Shown here: one piece after another, positions 1 to 7,623 of the stretch
How positions within the stretch are numbered: the first letter of the stretch is position 1
Layout of the letters: every line of letters begins with the position of its first letter
NCBI GenBank assembly: GCA_004554555.1
Contig: SFLN01000013.1
Location: 1 to 24,403, forward strand
Direction: 5' to 3'
Length of the DNA stretch: 24,403 nucleotides
Source of the DNA: [Eubacterium] saphenum
Lineage (GTDB): Bacteria > Bacillota > Clostridia > Oscillospirales > Ruminococcaceae
Made by a program: the position numbers and the translations under genes
The notes under the pieces: model-generated
What the model saw: only the letters and a program-made list of their open reading frames with translations
Told to the model about the DNA's origin: nothing
Database searches by the model: none

Positions 1-96
1 GATTACTACGAAAAGAGAGGCAAGCTGGTAACTGTTGAGGGTCAGAACGAAATCGCCGAAACCTCAAGGCTTACGCTTGCAGCAATCAGAGGTTAA
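1..96 (+). CDS. adk: adenylate kinase, C-terminal end only
   Basis: The window opens inside a gene. The first 31 codons read DYYEKRGKLVTVEGQNEIAE and onward to a TAA at 94-96. The DYYEKRGKL string is the conserved C-terminal helix of adenylate kinase, which interconverts ATP, AMP and ADP in the cytoplasm. The position directly before map is the usual place of adk in the clostridial spc operon (secY-adk-map-infA). Only the tail is visible, so nothing can be said about the active site. The next ATG follows the stop after three bases, and the map ribosome site lies inside this tail, so the two genes are probably translationally coupled. Confidence 0.85.
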   Translation, partial: DYYEKRGKLVTVEGQNEIAETSRLTLAAIRG

Positions 97-99
97 GCA

Positions 100-855
100 A
101 TGATTCAGATTAAAAATCCCGCAGAGCTTAAAGGTATGATAAAGGCGGGCGAGCTTGCGGCGCAGGCTCTCGCGCTTGCGGGTAAAAACATCAAAGCGGG
201 GATTTCCACCTGGGAGCTGGACAAAATCGTTGATGATTTTGTTCGTTCAAAGGGCGGACACAGCCCCTGCTACGGATTTCAAGGTTTTCCGGGACACAAC
301 TGCTTTTCGATAAACGATCAGCTTATCCACGGAATTCCGAGCAAAAAAGCAGTCCTGAAAGACGGCGATATAATTTCCTGCGATATCGTAGCCGAGCTTA
401 ACGGCTTTGTGGGCGACAACACGCGGACTTTTATGGTAGGCGAGGTTTCCGAGGAAGCCAAGCGGCTGATGAAGTTCACGGAGGAAGCGCTCTACAAGGG
501 CATTGAGCAGGCGGTTGCAGGCAACCGAATCGGCGATATATCCCACGCGATTGAAACTCACGTCAAGAGCGGCGGATATGCGGTGGCGGAAAAGTTCATC
601 GGTCACGGCGTCGGACGCGAAATGCACGAGGACCCCGAGGTTCCGAACGAGGGAAAAGCCGGTCACGGTCCGAGGCTTGTTCCGGGAATGACGATTGCGA
701 TTGAACCGATGGTGAATTCGCACAACCGCAGAGTTAATATTCTCGGCGACAAGTGGACTGTCGTAACAACCGACGGCAGCTTGTCCTGTCACTTCGAGCA
801 CAGCGTTGCCATTACAAACGGCGAGCCGCTGATTTTGACACTGGAGAGCCACTGA
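100..855 (+). CDS. map: type I methionine aminopeptidase
   Basis: A 251-residue cytoplasmic metallopeptidase that removes the initiator methionine from new proteins. The five metal ligands of the family are all visible: D95 and D106 (DIVAELNGFVGD), H169 (GHGVG), E202 (IEPMV) and E233 (FEHSVAI). Length matches the minimal bacterial type I enzyme of about 250 residues. The ATG at 100 is preceded by AGAGG at 88-92, inside the adk tail. Its TGA overlaps the ATG of the next gene (TGATG), a classic coupling arrangement. The call rests on complete active-site conservation plus operon position. Confidence 0.97.
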   Translation: MIQIKNPAELKGMIKAGELAAQALALAGKNIKAGISTWELDKIVDDFVRSKGGHSPCYGFQGFPGHNCFSINDQLIHGIPSKKAVLKDGDIISCDIVAELNGFVGDNTRTFMVGEVSEEAKRLMKFTEEALYKGIEQAVAGNRIGDISHAIETHVKSGGYAVAEKFIGHGVGREMHEDPEVPNEGKAGHGPRLVPGMTIAIEPMVNSHNRRVNILGDKWTVVTTDGSLSCHFEHSVAITNGEPLILTLESH

Positions 856-1118
856 TGAATATTACGGCAGGAACGGTTGTTATAAGCCGCGCAGGTCACG
901 ACTGCGGAAGGGCGATGCTGGTCGTCCGAAACGACGGCGAGTTTTTATTCGTCGCCGACGGCAAAGAGCGAAAGCTCGATAAGCCGAAGAAAAAAAATCG
1001 AAAACACGTCCGTGCGACAAGTCGGGTTATAAATCCGGCGGGGCTTACGGACAAGAGTCTGCGGCGAACGCTCAGAGAGCTGTTCGAGCAGGACAGCGCG
1101 TTACAGGAGAGTGAATAA
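855..1118 (+). CDS. KOW-domain (L14e-like) RNA-binding protein
   Basis: An 87-residue protein beginning MNITAGTVVISRAGHDCGRA, a KOW-type beta-barrel start, with a basic middle (DKPKKKNRKHVRATSR) and an acidic C-terminus. Small proteins of this kind sit between map and infA in many Clostridia and are annotated as KOW-domain or ribosomal L14e-like RNA-binding proteins; their function is not established. The start at 855 overlaps the map TGA and is preferred because the protein then opens directly on the KOW strand. Two bases separate its TAA from the infA start. A ribosome-associated role is inferred from fold and operon position only. Confidence 0.85.
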   Translation: MNITAGTVVISRAGHDCGRAMLVVRNDGEFLFVADGKERKLDKPKKKNRKHVRATSRVINPAGLTDKSLRRTLRELFEQDSALQESE

Positions 1119-1120
1119 GC

Positions 1121-1339
1121 TTGTCTAAAGAAGACGTACTGGAAGTGGAAGGCACAATATTGGAGGCGCTGCCCAACGCTCAGTTCAAGGTGGAGCTTTC
1201 AAACGGTCATCAAATTCTTGCGCACATCAGCGGAAAACTTCGTATGAATTATATACGAATTCTCCCCGGCGACAAGGTTACCGTTGAAATGTCGCCCTAC
1301 GACCTTACAAAGGGCAGAATTACCTGGCGCGCCAAGTGA
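1121..1339 (+). CDS. infA: translation initiation factor IF-1
   Basis: A 72-residue OB-fold protein, the standard bacterial IF-1 length. It starts SKEDVLEVEGTILEALPNA and contains the conserved LRMNYIRILPGDKV segment. IF-1 binds the 30S A site during initiation together with IF-2 and IF-3. The start codon is TTG at 1121: no ATG exists at this position, the TTG gives the exact family N-terminus, and AGGAGA at 1105-1110 is suitably spaced. The weak start codon in a core operon may tune IF-1 output relative to neighbours, but that is inference. Confidence 0.97.
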   Translation: MSKEDVLEVEGTILEALPNAQFKVELSNGHQILAHISGKLRMNYIRILPGDKVTVEMSPYDLTKGRITWRAK

Positions 1340-1390
1340 TTTTGCTGATGGTTTAGTTGAACGCATCGCGTTCAGAATGGAGGTATTACA

Positions 1391-1504
1391 ATGAAAGTCA
1401 GACCTTCGGTAAAGCCTATGTGCGATAAATGCAAGGTTATCAAGCGCAAGGGCAAGGTTATGGTTATTTGTGTTGAACCTAAACACAAGCAAAGACAGGG
1501 TTAA
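1391..1504 (+). CDS. rpmJ: 50S ribosomal protein L36
   Basis: A 37-residue protein starting MKVRPSVKPMCDKCKVIKRK and ending with KHKQRQG. The zinc-binding set C11, C14, C27 and H32 is intact, so this is the zinc-containing (C+) form of L36, a component of the large ribosomal subunit. A GGAGG site lies about eight bases before the ATG. It sits between infA and rpsM, its usual place. A 51-base gap separates it from infA. Confidence 0.98.
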   Translation: MKVRPSVKPMCDKCKVIKRKGKVMVICVEPKHKQRQG

Positions 1505-1528
1505 TTCCCGGACAGGAGGAAAGAAAGT

Positions 1529-1900
1529 ATGGCAAGAATTGCCGGCATAGATCTGCCCAAGGAAAAGCGTGTAGAGATAGGTCTTACCTATGTTTACGGC
1601 ATCGGCAGAAAGTCCGCAAATGATATTCTGGCAAAAGCGGGTGTAAATCCCGACACACGCGTTCGCGACCTCACCGATGAGGACGAGGCGAAAATCCGTG
1701 ACGTTATCGACAAGGACGGCTATGTTGTAGAAGGCGACCTCAGAAGAATGGTTGCTCTTAACATCAAGCGTCTGGTTGAAATCAACTGCTATCGCGGCAC
1801 TCGTCATCGCAAGGGTCTTCCCGTTCGCGGTCAGCGCACCAAGACCAACGCCAGAACTCGCAAGGGTCCCAAGAAGACAATTGCAAACAAGAAGAAATAA
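1529..1900 (+). CDS. rpsM: 30S ribosomal protein S13
   Basis: A 123-residue basic protein starting MARIAGIDLPKEKRVEIGLT, the conserved S13 N-terminus, with the GLPVRGQRTKTNARTRKG segment near the C-terminus that contacts 16S rRNA and P-site tRNA in the subunit head. Length is normal. AGGAGG lies upstream of the ATG. It is followed after 19 bases by rpsK, the standard alpha-operon order. Confidence 0.98.
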   Translation: MARIAGIDLPKEKRVEIGLTYVYGIGRKSANDILAKAGVNPDTRVRDLTDEDEAKIRDVIDKDGYVVEGDLRRMVALNIKRLVEINCYRGTRHRKGLPVRGQRTKTNARTRKGPKKTIANKKK

Positions 1901-1919
1901 TAGGAAAGGCGGTAAATAA

Positions 1920-2318
1920 ATGGCACAAGCTAAAGGAAAACAGGTTGTTCGCAGACGTCGTGAGCGCAAGAACGTCGAGAATGGCGCAGCTCACATTCAG
2001 TCGTCCTTCAACAACACCATCGTCACCATCACCGACCTTCAAGGCAACGCGCTTTCATGGGCGTCCGCAGGCGGACTCGGCTTCAGAGGCTCGAGAAAAT
2101 CCACCCCGTATGCTGCGCAGACTGCTGCTGATGTTGCGGCAAAGGCTGCTATGGAGCACGGACTGAAGACCGTTGAGGTTTATGTAAAGGGCCCCGGCCA
2201 GGGACGTGAGGCTGCTATCAGAGCGCTTCAGGCAGCTGGTCTTGAGGTTAAGCTCATCAAGGACGTAACTCCCATTCCTCACAATGGTTGCCGTCCCCCC
2301 AAGAGAAGAAGAGTCTGA
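1920..2318 (+). CDS. rpsK: 30S ribosomal protein S11
   Basis: A 132-residue protein with the S11 signatures NTIVTITDLQGNALSWASAG, KGPGQGREAAIRALQ and the terminal PIPHNGCRPPKRRRV. S11 sits on the platform of the 30S subunit. A basic N-terminal extension (QAKGKQVVRRRRERK) is usual in Firmicutes. An AGGAAAGGCGG stretch precedes the ATG. The following 92-base gap before rpsD is longer than others in the operon and holds two small hairpins. Confidence 0.98.
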   Translation: MAQAKGKQVVRRRRERKNVENGAAHIQSSFNNTIVTITDLQGNALSWASAGGLGFRGSRKSTPYAAQTAADVAAKAAMEHGLKTVEVYVKGPGQGREAAIRALQAAGLEVKLIKDVTPIPHNGCRPPKRRRV

Positions 2319-2342
2319 CCTATTGGTCAGAACAGGAAAAGT

Positions 2343-2378
2343 CGAGCGCAACGTTTGCTCGGCGTCGGCAATATGCCG
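2343..2378 (+). promoter_or_regulatory. two short hairpins in the rpsK-rpsD gap
   Basis: Two inverted repeats lie between rpsK and rpsD: CGAGC at 2343-2347 with GCTCG at 2357-2361, and CGGCA at 2366-2370 with TGCCG at 2374-2378. Neither is followed by a T run, so they are not obvious terminators. S4 is known to repress ribosomal transcripts by binding a folded leader, so a leader structure just before rpsD is a reasonable place for such control. That link is inference. Confidence 0.3.
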
Positions 2379-2410
2379 ATATTTGATTAGATTAACGGAG
2401 GAAAATTTTT

Positions 2411-3013
2411 ATGGCAGTAAATCGCGACCCGATTTTGAAAAAGTGCAGAAGTCTTGATATCAGCCCCGCTGTTCTGGGCTATTCCGAGAACAAGAAGTCC
2501 AAGAGAAACCCCGACGGCAATCGCCGCAAGAAGGTTTCCGAGTATGGACAGCAGCTCAAGGAAAAGCAGAAGCTGAAGTTCGTTTACGGCGTTCTTGAGA
2601 AGCAGTTCTATCACTACTACGAGCTGGCAACCAAGGAAGAGGGTATTGCCGGTGAGAACCTCATCAGAATTCTCGAGAGCAGACTTGACAACATCGTTTT
2701 CAGAATGGGACTTGCAACAACCCGCCGCGAGGCTCGTCAGCTTGTAACTCACGGTCATTTCTGTGTGAACGGCAAGAGAGTTGACATTCCCTCTTACAGA
2801 GTTAAGGTAGGCGATGTGGTTTCTCTTCGCGAGAAGAGCAAGAAGAGCAAGAAATTCGAGCAGATTGCAGAAGTTGCCGGCGGCAGACTCACTCCTATGT
2901 GGCTTGACGTTGACAAGGAAAAGCAGTCCGCAAAGGTTACCCGCAGCTTTGCACGCGAGGATCTCGACTTTGAGATTGCTGAGCACCTGATTATCGAGCT
3001 GTATTCTAAATAA
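2411..3013 (+). CDS. rpsD: 30S ribosomal protein S4
   Basis: A 200-residue protein with an S4 N-terminal domain and the S4 RNA-binding core LESRLDNIVFRMGLATTRRE followed by RQLVTHGHFCVNGKRVDIPS. S4 is a primary 16S rRNA binder that nucleates 30S assembly, and in several bacteria it represses its own operon. The N-terminus (MAVNRDPILKKCRSLDISPA) has a single Cys, so it appears to be the zinc-free form. ACGGAGG precedes the ATG. Placing rpsD between rpsK and rpoA is typical of Clostridia, whereas in Bacillus rpsD is elsewhere. Confidence 0.97.
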   Translation: MAVNRDPILKKCRSLDISPAVLGYSENKKSKRNPDGNRRKKVSEYGQQLKEKQKLKFVYGVLEKQFYHYYELATKEEGIAGENLIRILESRLDNIVFRMGLATTRREARQLVTHGHFCVNGKRVDIPSYRVKVGDVVSLREKSKKSKKFEQIAEVAGGRLTPMWLDVDKEKQSAKVTRSFAREDLDFEIAEHLIIELYSK

Positions 3014-3310
3014 TTGCCGTGGAAATTCGCGACGGCTTGCTTATCCAGGCGGCGTAATAACGGATTTACTGAGAGCATACAGATATTTAGTGCAGTTATT
3101 TTTAATTCATACTCGGGGTTTTCGATTAAGCTGAAGAAAACCTGTCAATACTGAGTTATACCGGTAAGAGCGTGATTTAAAATTAACAGGAATACGGCGA
3201 GCTGAATGCCTAAAGGCTTTTGGCGCTGCACAATACGGATAATTAAGGTTAAGCGGCAAGGAGGATTTTCCTTTTTACCGTGACAGACAAGCTTGCGGGG
3301 AGGGTTACCA
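3014..3310 (+). other. 297-base gap before rpoA, no gene seen
   Basis: No plausible gene is visible on either strand. The stretch is AT-richer than its flanks and ends with a strong ribosome site (GGGGAGGG at about 3297-3304) for rpoA. I looked for a consensus promoter and found no -35/-10 pair with 16-18 base spacing, and no terminator-like hairpin with a T run. It may hold an untranslated leader or a processing site separating rpsD from rpoA. Confidence 0.4.
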
Positions 3311-4270
3311 ATGCTTGAAAAAATCGAAAAGCTCAATATCGAGACCTTTAAGCTAAGGTCGGACGGAACTTATGGAATGTTCGTTCTGGAGCCTCTTCAG
3401 AGCGGATATGGAAACACCCTGGGCAACAGCCTTCGCAGGGTGCTGCTCTCCTCATTGCCGGGAGTTGCTGCGACGTCGGTTAAGATTGACGGCGTTCAGC
3501 ACGAGTTTTCAACCGTTCCCGGTGTAAAAGAAGACGTTACTGAAATCATTCTTAATATCAAAGGATTAAGAGCAAAAATGTACGGCGAAGCCCCCAAGAC
3601 GATTTATATCGAAGCTGAGGGCGAGTGCGAGGTAACTGCCGGCGATATCAAAACCGACAGCGAGGTTGAAATCCTCGACCCCGGAATGCACATCGCAACT
3701 CTTGGCGCAGGCGCGAAGCTGTATATGGATATCACTCTCGACAGAGGCAGAGGCTATGTTTCGGCGGAGCAGAACAAAAATCAGCTCCAACCCGTTATCG
3801 GCGTAATCCCGATTGACAGCATCTATACACCCGTGTTGAAGTGCAATTATACGGTTGAAAATACCCGCGTTGGTCAGAGAACCGACTATGAGAAGCTCAT
3901 AATCGAAATCTGGACCGACGGCACAATCTCCGCGAAGGAAGCTGTTTCCTATGCGGCGAAAATTCTTATCGAGAGGCTCACGCTGTTTGCGGAGCTTTCC
4001 GATGAAACCAATCCTCAGGAGCTTATGGAAACGCGCGAGGAAAGCCGCAAGGACAAGGTTCTCGAGATGACTATCGAGGAGCTGGAGCTTTCTGTTCGTT
4101 CGTTCAACTGCCTGAAGAGAGCCGGCATCAACACCGTCGAGGACCTTGTAAACAAGTCCCCTGAGGATATGATGAAGGTGAGAAACCTCGGAAAGAAGTC
4201 GTTTGACGAGGTTAAGGCGAAGCTGCAGTCGCTCGGCTGCGAGCTTATGAACTCCGAGGAGAACAAGTAA
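3311..4270 (+). CDS. rpoA: RNA polymerase alpha subunit
   Basis: A 319-residue protein, normal for RpoA. The N-terminal assembly domain shows SGYGNTLGNSLRRVLLSSLP and VKEDVTEIILNIK. The C-terminal domain, from about residue 245, shows VRSFNCLKRAGINTVEDLV and VRNLGKKSFDEVK, the helix-hairpin-helix module that binds UP elements and activators. The ATG at 3311 is chosen over an in-frame TTG at 3293, because the ribosome site GGGGAGG falls between them and MLEKIEKLNIE is the usual N-terminus. Confidence 0.98.
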   Translation: MLEKIEKLNIETFKLRSDGTYGMFVLEPLQSGYGNTLGNSLRRVLLSSLPGVAATSVKIDGVQHEFSTVPGVKEDVTEIILNIKGLRAKMYGEAPKTIYIEAEGECEVTAGDIKTDSEVEILDPGMHIATLGAGAKLYMDITLDRGRGYVSAEQNKNQLQPVIGVIPIDSIYTPVLKCNYTVENTRVGQRTDYEKLIIEIWTDGTISAKEAVSYAAKILIERLTLFAELSDETNPQELMETREESRKDKVLEMTIEELELSVRSFNCLKRAGINTVEDLVNKSPEDMMKVRNLGKKSFDEVKAKLQSLGCELMNSEENK

Positions 4271-4302
4271 AAATTTAACATTTCCCGAAAGGAGAAGATA
4301 TT

Positions 4303-4644
4303 ATGCCAGGTTCCAGAAAACTCGGCAGAGCAAGTGACCACAGAAAGGCAATGCTCAGAGGTATGGTTACTTTCCTGCTTGAAAACGGAAAAATCGAAAC
4401 CACGGTTACACGCGCAAAGGAAGTTCGCGCGGAGGCTGAAAAGATGATTTCGCTCGGCAAGGCAAACACGCTTCACACCAAGCGTCAGGTATTCTCGTAC
4501 ATCACCAAGGAAGACGTTGCGAAGAAGCTCATCGACGAAATCGCGCCGAAGTACAACGGCAGAAACGGCGGTTACACCAGAATTTACAAGCTCGGTCCGC
4601 GTCGCGGCGACGCAGCTGAGATGGCGATTATCGAGTTGGTTTGA
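4303..4644 (+). CDS. rplQ: 50S ribosomal protein L17
   Basis: A 113-residue protein with the L17 N-terminus PGSRKLGRASDHRKAMLRGM and the ITTV-type segment (GKIETTVTRAKEVR), ending RIYKLGPRRGDAAEMAIIEL. L17 lies near the peptide exit tunnel of the large subunit. An AAAGGAGA ribosome site precedes the ATG. It is the last gene of the ribosomal operon, and a terminator follows about 40 bases downstream. Confidence 0.98.
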   Translation: MPGSRKLGRASDHRKAMLRGMVTFLLENGKIETTVTRAKEVRAEAEKMISLGKANTLHTKRQVFSYITKEDVAKKLIDEIAPKYNGRNGGYTRIYKLGPRRGDAAEMAIIELV

Positions 4645-4685
4645 TAAGCGCTGCGTCTAACATAGGTTAGATGATAACAAAAGTG

Positions 4686-4713
4686 AAAAGCTCTCCTTCG
4701 GGGGAGCTTTTTT
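4686..4713 (+). terminator. rho-independent terminator of the ribosomal operon
   Basis: The arms at 4686-4696 and 4701-4711 pair over 11 positions with one G-T wobble. They close a four-base loop (TTCG), and the 3' arm runs into six T residues. It ends the operon 42 bases after rplQ. Confidence 0.9.
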
Positions 4714-4800
4714 GTCGTAGGATTTGACTTTCGTGAAGAAAAAACCTCGGCTAAAACAACGCCGGCGGCAATTTTTCATAAAAAGAACACAATATTTAGG

Positions 4801-4829
4801 TTGAAAAATCGTGCAAAAAGTGTTATAAT
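4801..4829 (+). promoter_or_regulatory. sigma-A type promoter for the 4865 gene
   Basis: TTGAAA at 4801-4806 and TATAAT at 4824-4829 are separated by exactly 17 bases. It lies 35 bases before the start of the RING-type membrane protein and just after the ribosomal terminator, so it begins a new transcript. Confidence 0.8.
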
Positions 4830-4864
4830 ATAATAGAGTAAGTATATTCGTGAAAGGAATTGCT

Positions 4865-5758
4865 ATGAACAGATTTGAAAACAAGCTTTGCCCGATTTGC
4901 AGGGCGCGTTTTACCGATAAAGCGGACGTTGTTGTCTGCCCGATTTGCGGAACTCCGCACCATAGGGTTTGCTATGAGATAAGAGGAAAGTGCGGGCTGG
5001 AGAACCTGCACGAAAGCGGTTTCGTGTGGAACGGCAGACTCCCCGACGAGCCAGAGCCGATTTACTCTCAGCCGCAAAATCCCTATGAGAACAACACAGA
5101 GAATGCTCAAAACACCGCAAATGCGCAAAACGCCGCGGACGTTGACCCTATGTCGCAGATGTTTGGTGACGCGGACGATGGATTTGGCGGTTTCATAAAA
5201 AAGCTCAGTGACCCCGCGCTCGGCGAGGACGGCGTGAGTATGAAGGAGCTCACCGCTTACGCGGCGACTTCAGCTTTTCATTACGGACGAGCATTCGATA
5301 TTTTCCGCACAAATATCGGCGGGAAAAAGCGCAAGGTTTTCTTCAATCTCGCGTCGGGATTTCTTGCGCCCGCATTTCAGTTTTACCGCAAGATGGACAT
5401 TTTCGGGATAATCGCGATGCTTATTCTGTTGGTACCGCTGGCGATAATGGCGTTTTTCCCGACGGTTATCCAAAATCAAAACATGGTTTTTTTCCTGAAT
5501 TTGTACAATCTCGCGGGAGTTTTTCTGATGAGCGCGTTCGGTGATTATTTCTACTACAAACACGCGGTCAAGAGCATAATCAAATTCCGCGGGAGCTTTG
5601 AGGGCGACACGATGTCGGACGAGTATTATGAAGCGCTTGCCGAAAAGGGAAAGCCGTCGATTTTGCGCGCGGTAATCGGCTTCTTGATGCTGGCGCTTTG
5701 CGCGAGCACGATTTTGTGGCTGTCGGGTTATTACGAGAAACTCGCCGGCATAGTTTAA
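4865..5758 (+). CDS. prokaryotic RING-finger membrane protein
   Basis: A 297-residue protein. Residues 9-43 carry a Cys/His array (C9, C12, C25, C28, H32/H33, C36, C43) that matches the prokaryotic RING-finger family 1 pattern and probably binds zinc. An Asn/Gln/Ala-rich linker follows at about 70-100, then a region resembling DUF2628 with at least three hydrophobic segments (IFGIIAMLILLVPLAIMAFF; MVFFLNLYNLAGVFLMSAF; the C-terminal LRAVIGFLMLALCASTILWL). Function is unknown. A zinc-binding cytosolic head tethered to the membrane is the safest description. The ATG at 4865 (site AAAGGAA) is preferred to a GTG at 4850. The next gene follows after 18 bases, indicating an operon. Confidence 0.8.
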   Translation: MNRFENKLCPICRARFTDKADVVVCPICGTPHHRVCYEIRGKCGLENLHESGFVWNGRLPDEPEPIYSQPQNPYENNTENAQNTANAQNAADVDPMSQMFGDADDGFGGFIKKLSDPALGEDGVSMKELTAYAATSAFHYGRAFDIFRTNIGGKKRKVFFNLASGFLAPAFQFYRKMDIFGIIAMLILLVPLAIMAFFPTVIQNQNMVFFLNLYNLAGVFLMSAFGDYFYYKHAVKSIIKFRGSFEGDTMSDEYYEALAEKGKPSILRAVIGFLMLALCASTILWLSGYYEKLAGIV

Positions 5759-5776
5759 GACAAAGGAAAAGGGCTT

Positions 5777-7606
5777 ATGAAGCGTCGGCTGGAACAATTT
5801 TACGCGGCGTTCGGCGACAGGGGCGTAATGTTCATACTTTACGCCTTTTCTGTGGTCGTAAACGCGCTTATGACAATGTGTATGGAGTTACCCGCGGTTT
5901 TCCCCGAGGAAATAAGCGCCGCGGGCATTGCCGCGTTTTATTCGGGGAAAAACTGGGCGGATATGCTCGGACAAATCGGCGTGCGGGGCGGTTATATTCA
6001 GTCGCTTCTGTACACGCCGCTGTTTTTGGTTTTCGACAATCCTTACGTTTTGTACAAGGCAATGCTTGTCGTAAACGCGCTGATTGTGAGCTTTATCCCG
6101 CTGATTTCGTATCACCTGGCGACAAAGCTTGGTGTAGAACGCGTTCGGCAAAAGCTCTTGGCGGCGCTCTCGTGCGGAATGTACGTTTCGGTGCTTTCGC
6201 GCTCGAAGTTCATCATGGGCGACGCGATTTCCTGCCTGATGGTGTGGATTTTGATAATGTGCGTATTTGCGGCGTGGGACAAGAAAAACCGCTACACGCG
6301 CTTCACGATGTCCATACTCACGGGCTTTTTGTGCGCGGTGGCATTTGCGGCGAATGCGGGGCTTATCGCGGCGGTTGTGGCGATAGTTTTGACGGTGATA
6401 ATCGCGCGGGTTTTCTTCAAGGAAAAGCTGATGAACATACCTGCATTCGGGTTATCGCTTGCGGTGTCGTTTGTCGCGGAGCATTTCGCGAGAATTCTGG
6501 TTATGCGTTCTGCGGCAAATTCCGCCGAGGAAACGCTGTACATTCAAGGAAACTTCTCGGGTGCGCTGGAGCGGATTTTCGGTGAAATCTACACGTTTAT
6601 GACCGAGAGCTTTGGAATGGGCGCGCTTGCGGCGGCGCTTTTTGCGGCGATAATTTTCGCGTGGATAAGAGAGGGCATCAAGAACAAGGAAACCGTGCTC
6701 GAAAACGGCACAAAGGTCTACGAGCCGGTTAAGCACAAGTACAACATTCGCTTGACAATTCTCGCGCTTTATCAGTTCATCACGGTTGTTCTCCTAACGG
6801 TCGTGCTGCCGATAATCTCGTTCACGGGGCTTAACACCTCCGCAGGAATAGGCGAGCGCACGCAGGTTTTTGCGCCTGTCGCGCTGTTTTTCGTGTTGAT
6901 TTTCGTGTTCAGATATTCGATGGATATCAGAAAGCTGCTCCTCGGAACGGGAATTTACGCTTACGCCTGCCTTTGCTTTGCGCTCACGAACAGTCACACG
7001 ATACTTGCGGCGGTTCAGGGCAAGCTCCCCGAGCTTACGCCGTTTCGTTTCGGAGAGGACATTTTGTCCGAACCCACGGCAATGAGCTATATTATAATGT
7101 CCTCGTGCGTTTTCTCGGTTTTTGTGCTGCTGATTGTGTTCACGTCCTGCGCGAGAAAATACATCACGCGGTTTGTTTCGATAACGATGCTCGGGATACT
7201 CATCTACAACACCGCCTATTCTGCGTTTATGTATCTCCCGAGAACCGCGGAGCATTTCGCCGAGGAGCGGGAACCGTATAAAAAGGTCGGCGAGCTTTTG
7301 TACAACGACTCGCAGTCGCCGCCGATTATTGTTTACGAAACCGACAAGGAGCTTGCGGCGGCGCTTCAGTTCCTCAAATTAGAGGCTTCGGTCAAGGTAA
7401 TCAAAAAGACCGACAAAGTGCCCGAGTCCTGTCTGCTTGTGGTAAAGAGCGGCGTTAAAGCACCGTTTGAGGGCGGTTCCTACGATATCGTGGGAAAAAC
7501 CGACGTGTACACGGTTTACGCTTACGGCGAGAGCGCGCGCGATTTCATTCGTTACAGCTCGGCGTCGGCGGGCGGCTCACCGCAGTCAAACGCGTCAAAT
7601 TCGTAA
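5777..7606 (+). CDS. polytopic membrane protein, possibly GT-C-like
   Basis: A 609-residue protein with about ten or more hydrophobic segments between residues 15 and 500, followed by a soluble C-terminal domain of about 100 residues (from EPYKKVGELLYNDSQSPPII) and a Ser/Gly-rich tail. An acidic first loop (MELPAVFPEEISAAGIAAFY) after the first membrane segment, many helices and a soluble C-terminal domain recall GT-C lipid-linked sugar transferases such as the PMT/ArnT group. No diagnostic motif was confirmed, so this is a weak suggestion and function is unassigned. It sits 18 bases after the RING protein and 17 bases before ktrB, so all three are probably cotranscribed. Confidence 0.6.
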   Translation: MKRRLEQFYAAFGDRGVMFILYAFSVVVNALMTMCMELPAVFPEEISAAGIAAFYSGKNWADMLGQIGVRGGYIQSLLYTPLFLVFDNPYVLYKAMLVVNALIVSFIPLISYHLATKLGVERVRQKLLAALSCGMYVSVLSRSKFIMGDAISCLMVWILIMCVFAAWDKKNRYTRFTMSILTGFLCAVAFAANAGLIAAVVAIVLTVIIARVFFKEKLMNIPAFGLSLAVSFVAEHFARILVMRSAANSAEETLYIQGNFSGALERIFGEIYTFMTESFGMGALAAALFAAIIFAWIREGIKNKETVLENGTKVYEPVKHKYNIRLTILALYQFITVVLLTVVLPIISFTGLNTSAGIGERTQVFAPVALFFVLIFVFRYSMDIRKLLLGTGIYAYACLCFALTNSHTILAAVQGKLPELTPFRFGEDILSEPTAMSYIIMSSCVFSVFVLLIVFTSCARKYITRFVSITMLGILIYNTAYSAFMYLPRTAEHFAEEREPYKKVGELLYNDSQSPPIIVYETDKELAAALQFLKLEASVKVIKKTDKVPESCLLVVKSGVKAPFEGGSYDIVGKTDVYTVYAYGESARDFIRYSSASAGGSPQSNASNS

Positions 7607-7623
7607 CAGAAAAGAGTGGTAAA

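Noticed and set aside
1199..1969. Minus-strand frame of 256 codons over infA, rpmJ and rpsM.
   Set aside because: Antisense to conserved ribosomal genes, with no family resemblance.
3014..3310. Possible internal promoter for rpoA (TTGCTT near 3037 with TAATAA near 3055).
   Set aside because: Spacer of 12 bases is too short and no other pair fits.
5698..6585. Plus-strand open frame of 295 codons overlapping the 5777 membrane protein.
   Set aside because: Different frame of a strongly hydrophobic real gene; the product is Arg/Gly/Cys-rich with no motif or ribosome site.
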